From positions 1 to 42,758 of the IMG/VR virus record IMGVR_UViG_3300005337_000029: a DNA stretch of 42,758 bases; one strand, given 5' to 3'. How positions within the stretch are numbered: the stretch's first letter is position 1; each line of letters opens with the position of its first letter. The stretch comes from a virus. Below, in pieces: positions 1 through 7,650 of this stretch. Under the pieces are notes generated by a model. It was not told where the DNA came from, searched no databases, and saw only the letters and a program-made list of their open reading frames with translations. The position numbers and the translations under genes are program-made.

Positions 1-26
1 CCCAAAAATAGCTCCGGAGGGACTTT

Positions 27-49
27 TCCGGGGATGTTTCTGCCCCGGA
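27..49 (+). repeat. Left-end GC-rich hairpin
   Basis: TCCGGGG at 27-33 and CCCCGGA at 43-49 form a perfect 7-bp inverted repeat with a 9-base loop, just upstream of the first gene. Another CTCCGGAG lies at 12-19. The position beside the genome end and the packaging genes fits a terminase recognition site, a leader hairpin or a terminator read from the other end. The function is inferred only. Confidence 0.45.
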
Positions 50-73
50 GGTCTTTGGAAGGAGGTCAAAACT

Positions 74-433
74 GTGGCAAGTCGACGCAAAGCTTCATCT
101 GAAGTCTCACGAACTTTTAGGGCGCCCGCAACTTCGCCCGCTGAGCGAGAGAATCAGCTTATCGAAGCCGCGGTTGACCTCGCGGAGCAACAGTTGCGCA
201 ATGGAGAAGCGTCCGCACAGGTGATTACACATTACCTTAAGCTCGGATCTTCGCGCGAAAAGCTTGAACAGAAACGTTTGGAGAACGAAGTCGCCCTTCT
301 TCAGACGAAACGAGAGGCAATGGAGTCCGAGATGCGGACTGCAGAGCTTATTCAGGACGCATTGGCTGCCATGCAACGCTATAGTGGTAATGCACCGGCA
401 GAAGTCGAAGGCGAGTTCGATGAATACGCGTGA
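74..433 (+). CDS. Small-terminase-like packaging protein
   Basis: This 119-residue soluble protein starts at a GTG preceded by GGAGGT. A basic N-terminus (ASRRKASSE) is followed by an acidic helical segment (AERENQLIEAAVDLAEQQL), a stretch ASAQVITHYLKLGSSREKLEQ and a charged coiled coil to about residue 95. I recall similar proteins just upstream of an HNH endonuclease in Firmicutes siphophages, often unnamed. Its place at the genome end before the HNH gene, and the lack of any other candidate, suggest the DNA-recognition subunit of the terminase. No helix-turn-helix is obvious. It overlaps the next gene by 14 bases. The alternative is an uncharacterised DNA-end-binding protein. Confidence 0.6.
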   Translation: MASRRKASSEVSRTFRAPATSPAERENQLIEAAVDLAEQQLRNGEASAQVITHYLKLGSSREKLEQKRLENEVALLQTKREAMESEMRTAELIQDALAAMQRYSGNAPAEVEGEFDEYA

Positions 434-836
434 TCGATCGTATTCCGAACTGATTTTGCTTCCCACTTTCGAAGAGAGGTTCGAATACCTTGCTATTGAA
501 GGAACTGTGGGATGTGAAACGTTTGGGTTCAATCGATACGTGAATCAACAGTTCTATATGTCTCGCGCATGGAAAACGGCGCGGCGGAACGCCATCGCTA
601 GAGACGGTGCATGCGATCTTGCCATTCCCGATCGAGAGATTCATTCTCGTTTGATCGTACATCACATGAATCCACTGACGCAAAAGGATATTGAGTACGG
701 GACACGCATGGCGCTCGACCTCGATAACCTGATCTGTACGACGCACATCACGCACAATGCAATTCATTACGGGGACGCGAAACAACTAGCTCAACCAATT
801 CGTCCTCGAGCACCCGGCGACACAAAACTATGGTAA
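420..836 (+). CDS. HNH endonuclease
   Basis: The ATG at 420 lies inside the end of the previous gene and gives 138 residues; the open frame extends further upstream but would overlap that gene heavily. The HNH core is visible: His81-His82 (VHHMNP), DNL at 102-104 and HNAIH at 112-116. Residues 61-70 (RDGACDLAIP) occupy the place of the usual RDxxCDLG segment of this phage family. HNH proteins encoded beside terminase genes commonly act with the terminase in DNA cleavage or packaging, so this is probably a packaging-associated metal-dependent nuclease. The link is by family and position, not shown by the sequence. Confidence 0.85.
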   Translation: MNTRDRSYSELILLPTFEERFEYLAIEGTVGCETFGFNRYVNQQFYMSRAWKTARRNAIARDGACDLAIPDREIHSRLIVHHMNPLTQKDIEYGTRMALDLDNLICTTHITHNAIHYGDAKQLAQPIRPRAPGDTKLW

Positions 837-846
837 GGGAGACATC

Positions 847-1251
847 ATGCCGACCAGCAAGGCCACTAGCAAGGCTTCGAGCGACAACACCGACCCGATC
901 ACCGACGAGGCGCCGATGCAGGAGCAGTCGGTCACCGAATCCGAGACCTCCGGCGACAAGTCCGTGGAGTTTCTCGTCGACGAGGTTCTCGGCGGTCGCT
1001 ACGGAGACCACCACGCGGCCCGGCAGCGTCTGATCGACGAGGGGCACGACGCTTCGGCTGTCATTTCCGGCGTCAACGCCAGGATCGCCGCCGGTGCGCC
1101 TTCCGCCTACAAGCTCACGGCGGTCGGGCTGCTGAAGCAGGTGCAGGACGGCGAGTGGGGCGAATCGAGGGGTCTCGCCCAGCGTCTGACCGCCGCCGGT
1201 TTCAGCAAGCCGGCCGTCGACGAGGTGCTGTCGCGCCTCAACAAGGAGTGA
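847..1251 (+). CDS. Stand-alone CW_7-type cell-wall-binding protein
   Basis: This 134-residue protein has an acidic, Ser/Thr-rich, probably disordered N-terminus (1-38). Two repeats follow, residues about 40-80 (VDEVLGGRYGDHHAARQRL, then AGVNARI-like end) and about 92-132 (LLKQVQDGEWGESRGLAQRL, ending EVLSRLN). Their pattern (vIaGkwGngeeRkqrLtaAGyd..aVq..VN) matches the Cpl-7 lysozyme cell-wall-binding repeat (CW_7), which binds peptidoglycan. It has no catalytic domain. The amidase starts 1 base after its stop, so the two are co-expressed and probably form a catalytic/binding pair. GC content and codon use look higher than in the genes on its left. A peptidoglycan-binding virion component is the alternative. 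Confidence 0.7.
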   Translation: MPTSKATSKASSDNTDPITDEAPMQEQSVTESETSGDKSVEFLVDEVLGGRYGDHHAARQRLIDEGHDASAVISGVNARIAAGAPSAYKLTAVGLLKQVQDGEWGESRGLAQRLTAAGFSKPAVDEVLSRLNKE

Positions 1252-1252
1252 C

Positions 1253-2014
1253 ATGACGACGATCTCCTACGACCAGCCGGTCAAGGATCTGATCGCCGGA
1301 CTCAGCGCCACCGGTCATGTCAACCACCAGTCTTACAAGAAGACGATGGTGACGCTCCATCACAACGCCGGTATGCTGAGCCACGAGGACATCCTCAACG
1401 CCTGGAAGACTCGGGAAGCTTCGGCTCACTTCGATGTCGATGGCTCTGGTCGAGTCGCACAGTACGTCAAGGTCGACGAGTACGCTTGGGCCTGTGGCAA
1501 CACAACCGGTAACGAAACGTCCATCTCCATCGAGATGTGCAATTCGGGTGGTGCTCCGTATTGGCCGGTCTCGGACATCACGTGGAAGTCAGCGGCTCGT
1601 CTCGCCGGTTGGCTGTTCACTCACATCATCGGAACACGCCCATCGAGCAAGACCTTGGTGCCCCATCACCACTGGTACAGCACGGCGTGTTTCGGTCCAT
1701 ACATGGACGCGATCTACCCGAAGGTGTTGGCCGAGGCTCAGATGGCCTACGACACCTTCACTGGCGCTCACAAGATGGAGGACGGCAACGTGAAGAATCT
1801 GATCCTCGCCCAGCACAAGGGCGGCCCCGACGTCTGGGTCGGCGACGGTATTCTGCGCCGTCACGTCATGGACCCGACCGAGCTGGAGGGTCTGCAGTGG
1901 TGGATCGGCGAGAAGGGCGGCGATCCGACGGTCGTCCAGGACTTCGACGACCTGCGTGTGCTCGGCGTCGACGTGGCCACGTTGGCCAACCCGACGGGCG
2001 ATCCGCAGGTCTGA
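1253..2014 (+). CDS. N-acetylmuramoyl-L-alanine amidase endolysin
   Basis: This 253-residue Amidase_2/PGRP-type enzyme cleaves the bond between muramic acid and L-alanine in peptidoglycan and would release progeny. Visible motifs are LHHN at 35-38 (zinc ligand His36), SAHF around His59, a conserved AWAC at 79-82, and PHHHWYSTAC at 137-146 with probable ligands His138-140 and Cys146. Residues about 178-250 form a separate C-terminal segment (GPDVWVGDGILRRHV, LQWWIGEKGGDP) that I recall from other actinophage lysins, where it may aid wall targeting. There is no signal peptide, so export would depend on a holin. Its holin candidate is about 20 kb away. Confidence 0.9.
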   Translation: MTTISYDQPVKDLIAGLSATGHVNHQSYKKTMVTLHHNAGMLSHEDILNAWKTREASAHFDVDGSGRVAQYVKVDEYAWACGNTTGNETSISIEMCNSGGAPYWPVSDITWKSAARLAGWLFTHIIGTRPSSKTLVPHHHWYSTACFGPYMDAIYPKVLAEAQMAYDTFTGAHKMEDGNVKNLILAQHKGGPDVWVGDGILRRHVMDPTELEGLQWWIGEKGGDPTVVQDFDDLRVLGVDVATLANPTGDPQV

Positions 2015-2054
2015 CGTTTCCAGTCAAAATGGTAGCTCTCAGGGGAGGTGAACA

Positions 2055-2450
2055 ATGACCAGCAGCATACTGAACGACACGAAGAAGGTCTTGAACATCG
2101 CGCCGGATTACACCGCGTTCGATCAAGACATCATCATGTACATCAACGGTGTCTTCAGCACGTTGAATCAGTTGGGCATCGGGCCTGACGGTGGTTTCAT
2201 GATCACCGACAACACTGCTGTGTGGTCCGACTTCCTTGGGAGCGACCCTCGACTGAACAACGTCAAGAACTACATCTACCTTCGCGTTCGAATGCTCTTC
2301 GACCCGCCGACCTTGGGCTATCTGATCGATTCGATTGCCTCGCAGATCAAGGAGCTCGAGTGGCGGATCAACGTTCAGCGAGAAGGCGTAGCATGGACCG
2401 ATCCTAACCCCAATCCTGACACCGAAGTTCTGGACGGAGGCAGGCCTTGA
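2055..2450 (+). CDS. Conserved phage protein, connector-like
   Basis: This 131-residue soluble protein has a preceding AGGGGAGGTGA ribosome-binding site. It contains [19 protein letters not shown] near the N-terminus, [16 protein letters not shown] and a central [19 protein letters not shown], with a helical C-terminus. I recall close relatives in many Firmicutes siphophages and prophages, sometimes labelled gp6-like head-tail connector, often unnamed. It is translationally coupled to the fibre gene by a TGATG overlap. This fits a structural role in the neck or near the baseplate, but its distance from the portal and capsid genes makes the connector label uncertain. Confidence 0.5.
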   Translation: MTSSILNDTKKVLNIAPDYTAFDQDIIMYINGVFSTLNQLGIGPDGGFMITDNTAVWSDFLGSDPRLNNVKNYIYLRVRMLFDPPTLGYLIDSIASQIKELEWRINVQREGVAWTDPNPNPDTEVLDGGRP

Positions 2451-2908
2451 TGAGGAATTTCGTGTTTCAGCTTCGTCGGGGTTCTGCCTCCGAATGGGTC
2501 TTGGCGAATCCGGTTCTCCGTTCTGGAGAAATCGGTTTCGTGACCGACACCCAGCAGTTCAAGTTCGGTGACGGTGTCACAGCCTGGGCGGGACTGCCTT
2601 ACTTCGAGAATCACTACACCGTCGCTCAGATGATTGCGGCCGCAGTCATCGAAGGTGTGCCTGGTCCTCAGGGTCCGGCTGGCCCAACTGGACCTCAAGG
2701 TCCTGCAGGAGCTACCGGCCCCACAGGACCGACGGGTGCTACTGGCGCCACTGGTGCAACGGGGGCACAAGGCCCCAAGGGCGACACGGGATCTACCGGC
2801 GCCCAAGGTCCGGCCGGAATCAGTTACACAGGACCGAAGATCACCGTCTCTAGTTCGGCCCCGTCGTCGCCCACGACAGGCGACGTCTGGATTGACACTA
2901 GTTCGTGA
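2450..2908 (+). CDS. Collagen-like tail fibre
   Basis: The ATG at 2450 forms a TGATG overlap with the previous gene; a TTG one codon earlier is possible. Residues 1-50 form the phage-fibre N-terminal module ([38 protein letters not shown]) shared with the fibre gene at 12525. Residues about 70-125 are Gly-X-Y triplets rich in Pro, Ala and Thr, which fold as a collagen-like trimer in other phages. The protein ends with a short segment ([12 protein letters not shown]) that often precedes a receptor-binding head. That head is encoded by the next gene, joined at a GTGA overlap. Confidence 0.8.
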   Translation: MRNFVFQLRRGSASEWVLANPVLRSGEIGFVTDTQQFKFGDGVTAWAGLPYFENHYTVAQMIAAAVIEGVPGPQGPAGPTGPQGPAGATGPTGPTGATGATGATGAQGPKGDTGSTGAQGPAGISYTGPKITVSSSAPSSPTTGDVWIDTSS

Positions 2909-3705
2909 GTTTGTATGGCGCGCAGTCGGAGACATGCCATCTGACGATCACCGCTCCCTCTGCCGGAGGACTCGGAAGCGGCGCCTACACCACGGCAACG
3001 TTATTCATGCCGAATCTTTTCGGTGGTTCGTCTATGATGTGGAAGGCATACAATCCTTCCGACTTCAGCCAGCGTGGTTTGTACTGCGATGGTGACATGT
3101 GGCTTCCGGTCGAACAGGCTGACACTAATATTCCTTCGTTTGGGAATCCGCAGAACTGGTATTGGTTCGTCAGTTCCAAAAATTCTGTGACGGAAGCTCC
3201 TCGAGCTCATTGGGCCGTCTACAATTCGTCCGGGGCGTTGACGTGGACCCACCTCGACGCACTGAGTACTCAAGCGGCTGCTCCGACCATCAATCGAATT
3301 TGTATCGGCGATGAATTCGGCACGCAGTTTCGCGGAAACATCGCATGTCTCGCGGTGTACTTGACCGAGATGACGGACTCTGCGATTGAAGCGCTGTTCC
3401 TCCGAAGCTCCGCTGATCTTATGGCGGCATCGCCGGCGTTCTTTGCTCATTGGCCGCAAGCGGACGGCATCGGATCGCCGTTCCATGACATCGCTGGGGG
3501 CGGTGTTGAAACTGTTCGTTCAGGGAACTGGGATGTATCCGCGGATCCTCCTGGTTTCAGTTTTGCTCTTGGTCGGAGTGGTAAGCCCAAGGTCTGGGAT
3601 GGTGCAAGTTGGACTGAGCATTCTCCCAAGGTGTGGAACGGCAGCAGTTGGGGTCCAGGAAAACTGAACGGAGCCACTGTTGGTGGATGGATCACGTCGA
3701 AGTGA
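2905..3705 (+). CDS. Lectin-like receptor-binding tail protein
   Basis: The GTG at 2905 overlaps the fibre stop (GTGA) and gives 266 residues. The central part (about 20-190) resembles a concanavalin A-like/LamG beta-sandwich, with alternating hydrophobic strands and a strand pattern around [22 protein letters not shown] that is typical of these glycan-binding folds. The C-terminus has two short repeats, [11 protein letters not shown] and [10 protein letters not shown], known as PKVWDG-type repeats in actinophage fibres. No SD separate from the fibre gene is evident, so translation is probably coupled. It likely forms the host-binding tip of the collagen-like fibre. The lectin fold is inferred from pattern only. 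Confidence 0.6.
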   Translation: MSLYGAQSETCHLTITAPSAGGLGSGAYTTATLFMPNLFGGSSMMWKAYNPSDFSQRGLYCDGDMWLPVEQADTNIPSFGNPQNWYWFVSSKNSVTEAPRAHWAVYNSSGALTWTHLDALSTQAAAPTINRICIGDEFGTQFRGNIACLAVYLTEMTDSAIEALFLRSSADLMAASPAFFAHWPQADGIGSPFHDIAGGGVETVRSGNWDVSADPPGFSFALGRSGKPKVWDGASWTEHSPKVWNGSSWGPGKLNGATVGGWITSK

Positions 3706-3717
3706 GAGGAGGTGGAC

Positions 3718-4071
3718 GTGTCCTATTCCGAAACATTCCTTGCGCACTTTGGTGTGAAGGGGATGAAGTGGGGCGTGCGCAGGAAGCAGAAAGTTCCTGC
3801 CTCGAGCGACGCTCAGAAGTCGCTGGATGTTCGTGCGAAGGCGAAAAAGGGCAAGGCCCGGTCGCTGACCAACGCGGAACTCCAGCTCGCGATCAACCGT
3901 ATGAATCTGGAACAGCAGTTCAAGCGGTTGGCTGTGAACGAACGGCCTCCTGTCCAGCGATGGATCACATCCACATTGCTGGAAGTCGGCAAGCGTGAGG
4001 TTCAGGTGGCTATCGGCAAGAAGGTTGCGACCACCATCGCCAAGAAGGTCGCGACTGGCGGTGCCGCATGA
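3718..4071 (+). CDS. Small basic protein with N-terminal LAHFGVKGMKWG tag
   Basis: The GTG at 3718 sits 5 bases after AGGAGG and gives 117 residues; a GTG at 3712 would add two residues. The N-terminus carries LAHFGVKGMKWGVRRKQ. I know this short signature (H-G-x-x-G-x-K-W-G-x-R-R) from the ends of phage head-associated and protease proteins. A Lys/Arg-rich segment and a helical region (LAINRMNLEQQFKRLAVNE) follow, then an Ala/Lys-rich tail. A related tag (LAHYGILRRSGRYPWGSG) starts the RNA-polymerase-like protein at 39786. It overlaps the 2H gene by 4 bases. Its function is unknown; head-interior or DNA-associated roles are plausible. Confidence 0.6.
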   Translation: MSYSETFLAHFGVKGMKWGVRRKQKVPASSDAQKSLDVRAKAKKGKARSLTNAELQLAINRMNLEQQFKRLAVNERPPVQRWITSTLLEVGKREVQVAIGKKVATTIAKKVATGGAA

Positions 4072-4565
4072 GCACTGATCTCATGATCGCGTATCTGCCG
4101 TCCGATGGTTCGTGGTGCAAGCAGGATTTGCCGCATATGACGTTGGTGTGGGGCGGTCCCGTCGACAATATGGCTGACACTCAGTTCAACGAGTTGGCCA
4201 AGGACGCCATTTCGGCGGCTCGTATCACACGATCGTTCTCGCTGAATGTGACTGGCGTGCAGGAGCTGGGAGGTGGTGACACCGGAAATGATCCAGTCGA
4301 CGTACTGATGTTCTATCCGACACCGCAACTTCTGATGGCTCGGAAGTTGGTCCAGAAGTGGGATGCGGGTGGGTTTCCGGACTATCTCCCGCACGCCACC
4401 ATCGGTCCGGCCGGGTCTGCAGCATCGATGTCGGTCCCGCCGAACGTCTGGCCGGACGTCAATGGGCAAACACCCGTGAAAGGCCTTCCCACCAGTCTCT
4501 GGTTCAATCGAATTCTGGTGGCATGGGGTGACAAAAAGATCGCGTTCGACATCACTGACATGTAG
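4068..4565 (+). CDS. 2H phosphoesterase (LigT/2',5'-RNA ligase-like)
   Basis: This 165-residue protein has the two HxT motifs of the 2H phosphoesterase superfamily: PHMTL (His23, Thr25) and PHATI (His109, Thr111), about 85 residues apart as expected. Such enzymes hydrolyse 2',3'- or other cyclic and linear phosphodiester bonds in RNA or nucleotides. The gene starts with an ATGA overlap and sits between the tag protein and the terminase. In phages, members include Acb1-type nucleases that destroy CBASS cyclic-oligonucleotide signals, as well as domains found with head proteins. Substrate cannot be read from the sequence. It has no signal peptide, so it should act in the host cytoplasm. Confidence 0.8.
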   Translation: MSTDLMIAYLPSDGSWCKQDLPHMTLVWGGPVDNMADTQFNELAKDAISAARITRSFSLNVTGVQELGGGDTGNDPVDVLMFYPTPQLLMARKLVQKWDAGGFPDYLPHATIGPAGSAASMSVPPNVWPDVNGQTPVKGLPTSLWFNRILVAWGDKKIAFDITDM

Positions 4566-4575
4566 GGGGTGAACG

Positions 4576-6321
4576 ATGTCGTTGTCGAATACGGCAACAC
4601 CGTACTACTACGGTTTGTTTCGGGAGCAAGTCCTCCGGGGCGAAATTCCTGTGAACCGAGAGATCTCTGCGGAGATGAACCGTATCGACGACCTCATTGA
4701 GAACCCCAACTTTTGGTATGACTCGGACGCCGTCAACGGTTTCATCTTGTACTGCGAGGCAGAGCTCACTCTCACAGACGGAACCGATCTGCATTTGCTG
4801 CCGACATTCAAATTGTGGGCTGAGCAGGTGTTGGGTTGGTATTACTACGTCGATCGATCAGTGTGGGAGCCCGGCGCCGATGGGTCTAGCGGTCACTACG
4901 TAACCAGGACGATCAAAAAACGGTTGATCACGAAGCAGTATTTGATTGTTGCTCGTGGCGCTGCGAAATCCATGTACGCGCAATGCTTTCAAGCGTTCTT
5001 CCTGAACGTGGATACCACAACAACGCACCAAATCACGACCGCACCAACAATGAAGCAGGCTGAAGAAGTGATGGCGCCATTCCGGACTGCCATTACTCGC
5101 GCAAAAGGTCCTTTGTTCAAATTTTTGACCAGTGGATCAATGCAAAATACCACTGGCAACAGAATGTTGCGGCAAAAGTTAGCTGCGACGAAGAAGGGCA
5201 TCGAAAACTTCCTTACGGGCAGCATACTTGAGATCCGCCCCATGTCGATCGCTAAACTCCAAGGCCTCAGGCCCAAAGTGTCGACGATCGACGAGTGGTT
5301 GTCTGGTGATCTGCGCGAGGATGTGATCGGCGCCCTTGAGCAAGGAGCATCAAAGCTTGAGGATTATCTGATCATTGCTATCAGTTCTGAGGGGACTGTC
5401 CGTAATGGTTCGGGTGACACGATCAAGTTGGAGTTGCAGGAGATTCTGAAAGGCGAATACTCGGCGCCGCACATTTCCATTTGGCACTACAAGTTGGATG
5501 AATTGACGGAAGTCGCCAATCCCGACATGTGGGTCAAGGCTCAGCCCAATATTGGTCGTACAGTGTCATACGAGACGTATCAACTAGACGTTGAACGTGC
5601 CGAGAAGGCACCTGCGGCTCGGAACGACATCTTGGCGAAGCGGTTCGGCATTCCCATGGAAGGGTATACGTACTTCTTCACGTACGAAGAAACCATTCCG
5701 CATACTCGACACGATTTCTGGGATATGCCTTGTTCTATGGGCGCCGACTTGTCACAAGGTGACGACTTCTGTGCGTTCACTTTCTTATTCCCGTTGTCTC
5801 GGGGTCAGTTTGGAATCAAAACGCGTAGTTACATTTCGGCATTGACGTTGCGACAGCTTCCAGGTGCACTTCGTTTCAAGTACGAAGAATTTCGGCGAGA
5901 AGGAAGTCTCCACGTGCTCGAGGGAAACATTCTCGACATGATGGAAGTCTACGACGATCTGGAAAATCACGTTCTCACGATGCGATACGATGTTCGTGCA
6001 ATTGGGTACGACCCGTATAACGCGAAAGAGTTTATGACTCGGTGGGAGCAAGAGAACGGGCCGTATGGGATCGAGAAAGTCATTCAGGGAGCTCGAACGG
6101 AGTCAGTTCCACTCGGCGAACTGAAGAAGCTCAGTGAAGAACGAATGCTTATCTTTGACGAGGGCTTGATGTCGTTCACGATGGGCAATGCGATCACACT
6201 CGAAGACACCAACGGCAATCGCAAGCTGTTCAAGAAGCGTACTGAAGAAAAGATCGACAACGTGGCTGCCCTGATGGACGGTTACGTCGCATGGAAACTC
6301 AACAAGGAGGCGTTCGAGTGA
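4576..6321 (+). CDS. terL: Terminase large subunit
   Basis: This 581-residue protein is the ATP-driven packaging motor and nuclease. ATPase motifs are ARGAAKS at 126-132 (Walker A, with the unusual Ala-Ala of the HK97/Terminase_1 group) and VSTIDEW with Asp239-Glu240 (Walker B and catalytic Glu). The nuclease domain shows GADLSQGDDF with Asp391, GYDPYNA with Asp479, and an Asp near residue 565 (KIDNVAALMDG). The start is an ATG after AGGGGGTGA. The portal gene follows 15 bases later. It is of full length for the family and looks intact. Confidence 0.95.
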   Translation: MSLSNTATPYYYGLFREQVLRGEIPVNREISAEMNRIDDLIENPNFWYDSDAVNGFILYCEAELTLTDGTDLHLLPTFKLWAEQVLGWYYYVDRSVWEPGADGSSGHYVTRTIKKRLITKQYLIVARGAAKSMYAQCFQAFFLNVDTTTTHQITTAPTMKQAEEVMAPFRTAITRAKGPLFKFLTSGSMQNTTGNRMLRQKLAATKKGIENFLTGSILEIRPMSIAKLQGLRPKVSTIDEWLSGDLREDVIGALEQGASKLEDYLIIAISSEGTVRNGSGDTIKLELQEILKGEYSAPHISIWHYKLDELTEVANPDMWVKAQPNIGRTVSYETYQLDVERAEKAPAARNDILAKRFGIPMEGYTYFFTYEETIPHTRHDFWDMPCSMGADLSQGDDFCAFTFLFPLSRGQFGIKTRSYISALTLRQLPGALRFKYEEFRREGSLHVLEGNILDMMEVYDDLENHVLTMRYDVRAIGYDPYNAKEFMTRWEQENGPYGIEKVIQGARTESVPLGELKKLSEERMLIFDEGLMSFTMGNAITLEDTNGNRKLFKKRTEEKIDNVAALMDGYVAWKLNKEAFE

Positions 6322-6336
6322 CGGGAGGAGGTATAC

Positions 6337-7611
6337 ATGACCATTAGGGACCGGCTGGCACATGCCTGGAATGTCTTTTTCAACCTGGACAAGCCCCAAC
6401 CGTTCGATTCGATGGCCTCCTACGGCGTTCGGCCGGATAGGACCCGTCTCAGGTACTCGAATGAGAAGACGATTCTGTCGTCCGTTCTCACTCGTATCGC
6501 GATCGACGTCTCCAAGCTGAAGATGAAACATGTCAGACTTGACGATCAGGATCGTTTCGATTCCATTATCAAAAGCGGTCTGAATTCGTGCTTGACGTTG
6601 GAAGCTAACATCGATCAAGCAGCGAAGGCGTTTCGACAAGATCTTGTGATGACACTCTTTGACCGAGGCGTCGCAGCAATCGTGCCGGTCGACACTACGC
6701 TGAATCCCGATATGACGAGCGCATGGGATATCCTGACGATGCGCGTCGGTGAAGTTGTGCGATGGGGGCCCGAACATGTTCGGGTACTTGTCTACAACGA
6801 GAAGACGGGTATGAAGGAAGAAGTCACGGTCTCGAAGCGTTACGCAGCGATCGTCGAGAATCCGTTGTACACGGTCATGAATGAGCCGAATTCGACTTTG
6901 CAACGACTGATTCGGAAGCTCGCGCTTCTGGATGTGGTGGACGAGCAGTCGAGTTCGGGGAAGTTGGATTTGATCATCCAGCTTCCGTACACCATCAAAT
7001 CCGAAGCTCGTCGGCAACAAGCTGAGCAGCGGCGCAAGGATATTGAATTTCAACTCAAAGGAAGTCAGTACGGCATTGCTTACACTGACGGAACTGAGAA
7101 GGTCGTTCAACTGAATCGAGCATCCGAGAACAACCTGATGACTCAAGTGGAATATTTGACTCAGTTGTTGTACTCACAACTCGGTATCACCAAAGAAGTC
7201 ATGGATGGCACAGCGACGGAAATGGTCATGCGGAACTATCAGAACCGCACTGTCACCGTCATTGGCGACGCCATTGTCGAAGCCATGAACCGAACTTTTT
7301 TGACGAAGACGGCCCGATCGCAAGGCCAGACGATCATGTACTTCGTTGACTACTTCGCCCTGGTTCCAGTAGAGCAATTGGCGGAGATCGCGGACAAGTT
7401 CACACGGAACGAGATTCTGTCGTCGAACGAATTCCGCGGTATTGTCGGTTACGCTCCGGTCAAGGACAAGAAAGCCGATCAACTCCGTAATAGCAACATG
7501 CCGCAATCTGAATTGGGGCAGGGCCCGTCGCCGGCGCCCGCTTTGCCACCGGTTCCGCCACGGCAACCTCGTTTGGCCATCGCCACTCGAGTGCAGGATC
7601 AACAGCCCTGA
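6337..7611 (+). CDS. Portal protein
   Basis: This 424-residue HK97-type portal monomer forms the dodecameric DNA gate in the head vertex. The sequence fits the family: an N-terminal region with SVLTRIAIDVSKL, a conserved clip/stem region, and the diagnostic LLYSQLGITKEVMDGTATE segment around residues 275-295. A long helical part (NYQNRTVTVIGDAIVEAMNRTFL) follows. The C-terminal 40 residues are Pro-rich and probably disordered. The ATG is preceded by GGGAGGAGG. It lies directly between terminase and the protease-capsid gene, the normal order. Confidence 0.9.
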   Translation: MTIRDRLAHAWNVFFNLDKPQPFDSMASYGVRPDRTRLRYSNEKTILSSVLTRIAIDVSKLKMKHVRLDDQDRFDSIIKSGLNSCLTLEANIDQAAKAFRQDLVMTLFDRGVAAIVPVDTTLNPDMTSAWDILTMRVGEVVRWGPEHVRVLVYNEKTGMKEEVTVSKRYAAIVENPLYTVMNEPNSTLQRLIRKLALLDVVDEQSSSGKLDLIIQLPYTIKSEARRQQAEQRRKDIEFQLKGSQYGIAYTDGTEKVVQLNRASENNLMTQVEYLTQLLYSQLGITKEVMDGTATEMVMRNYQNRTVTVIGDAIVEAMNRTFLTKTARSQGQTIMYFVDYFALVPVEQLAEIADKFTRNEILSSNEFRGIVGYAPVKDKKADQLRNSNMPQSELGQGPSPAPALPPVPPRQPRLAIATRVQDQQP

Positions 7612-7650
7612 GCGTGATCGCTCTACAACGAGCATGAAAGGAGACCGTAA

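Noticed and set aside
2700-2815. Short repeated units that could suggest a CRISPR-like array
   Set aside because: The repetition encodes Gly-X-Y collagen triplets in frame with the fibre protein; there are no spacers of constant length.
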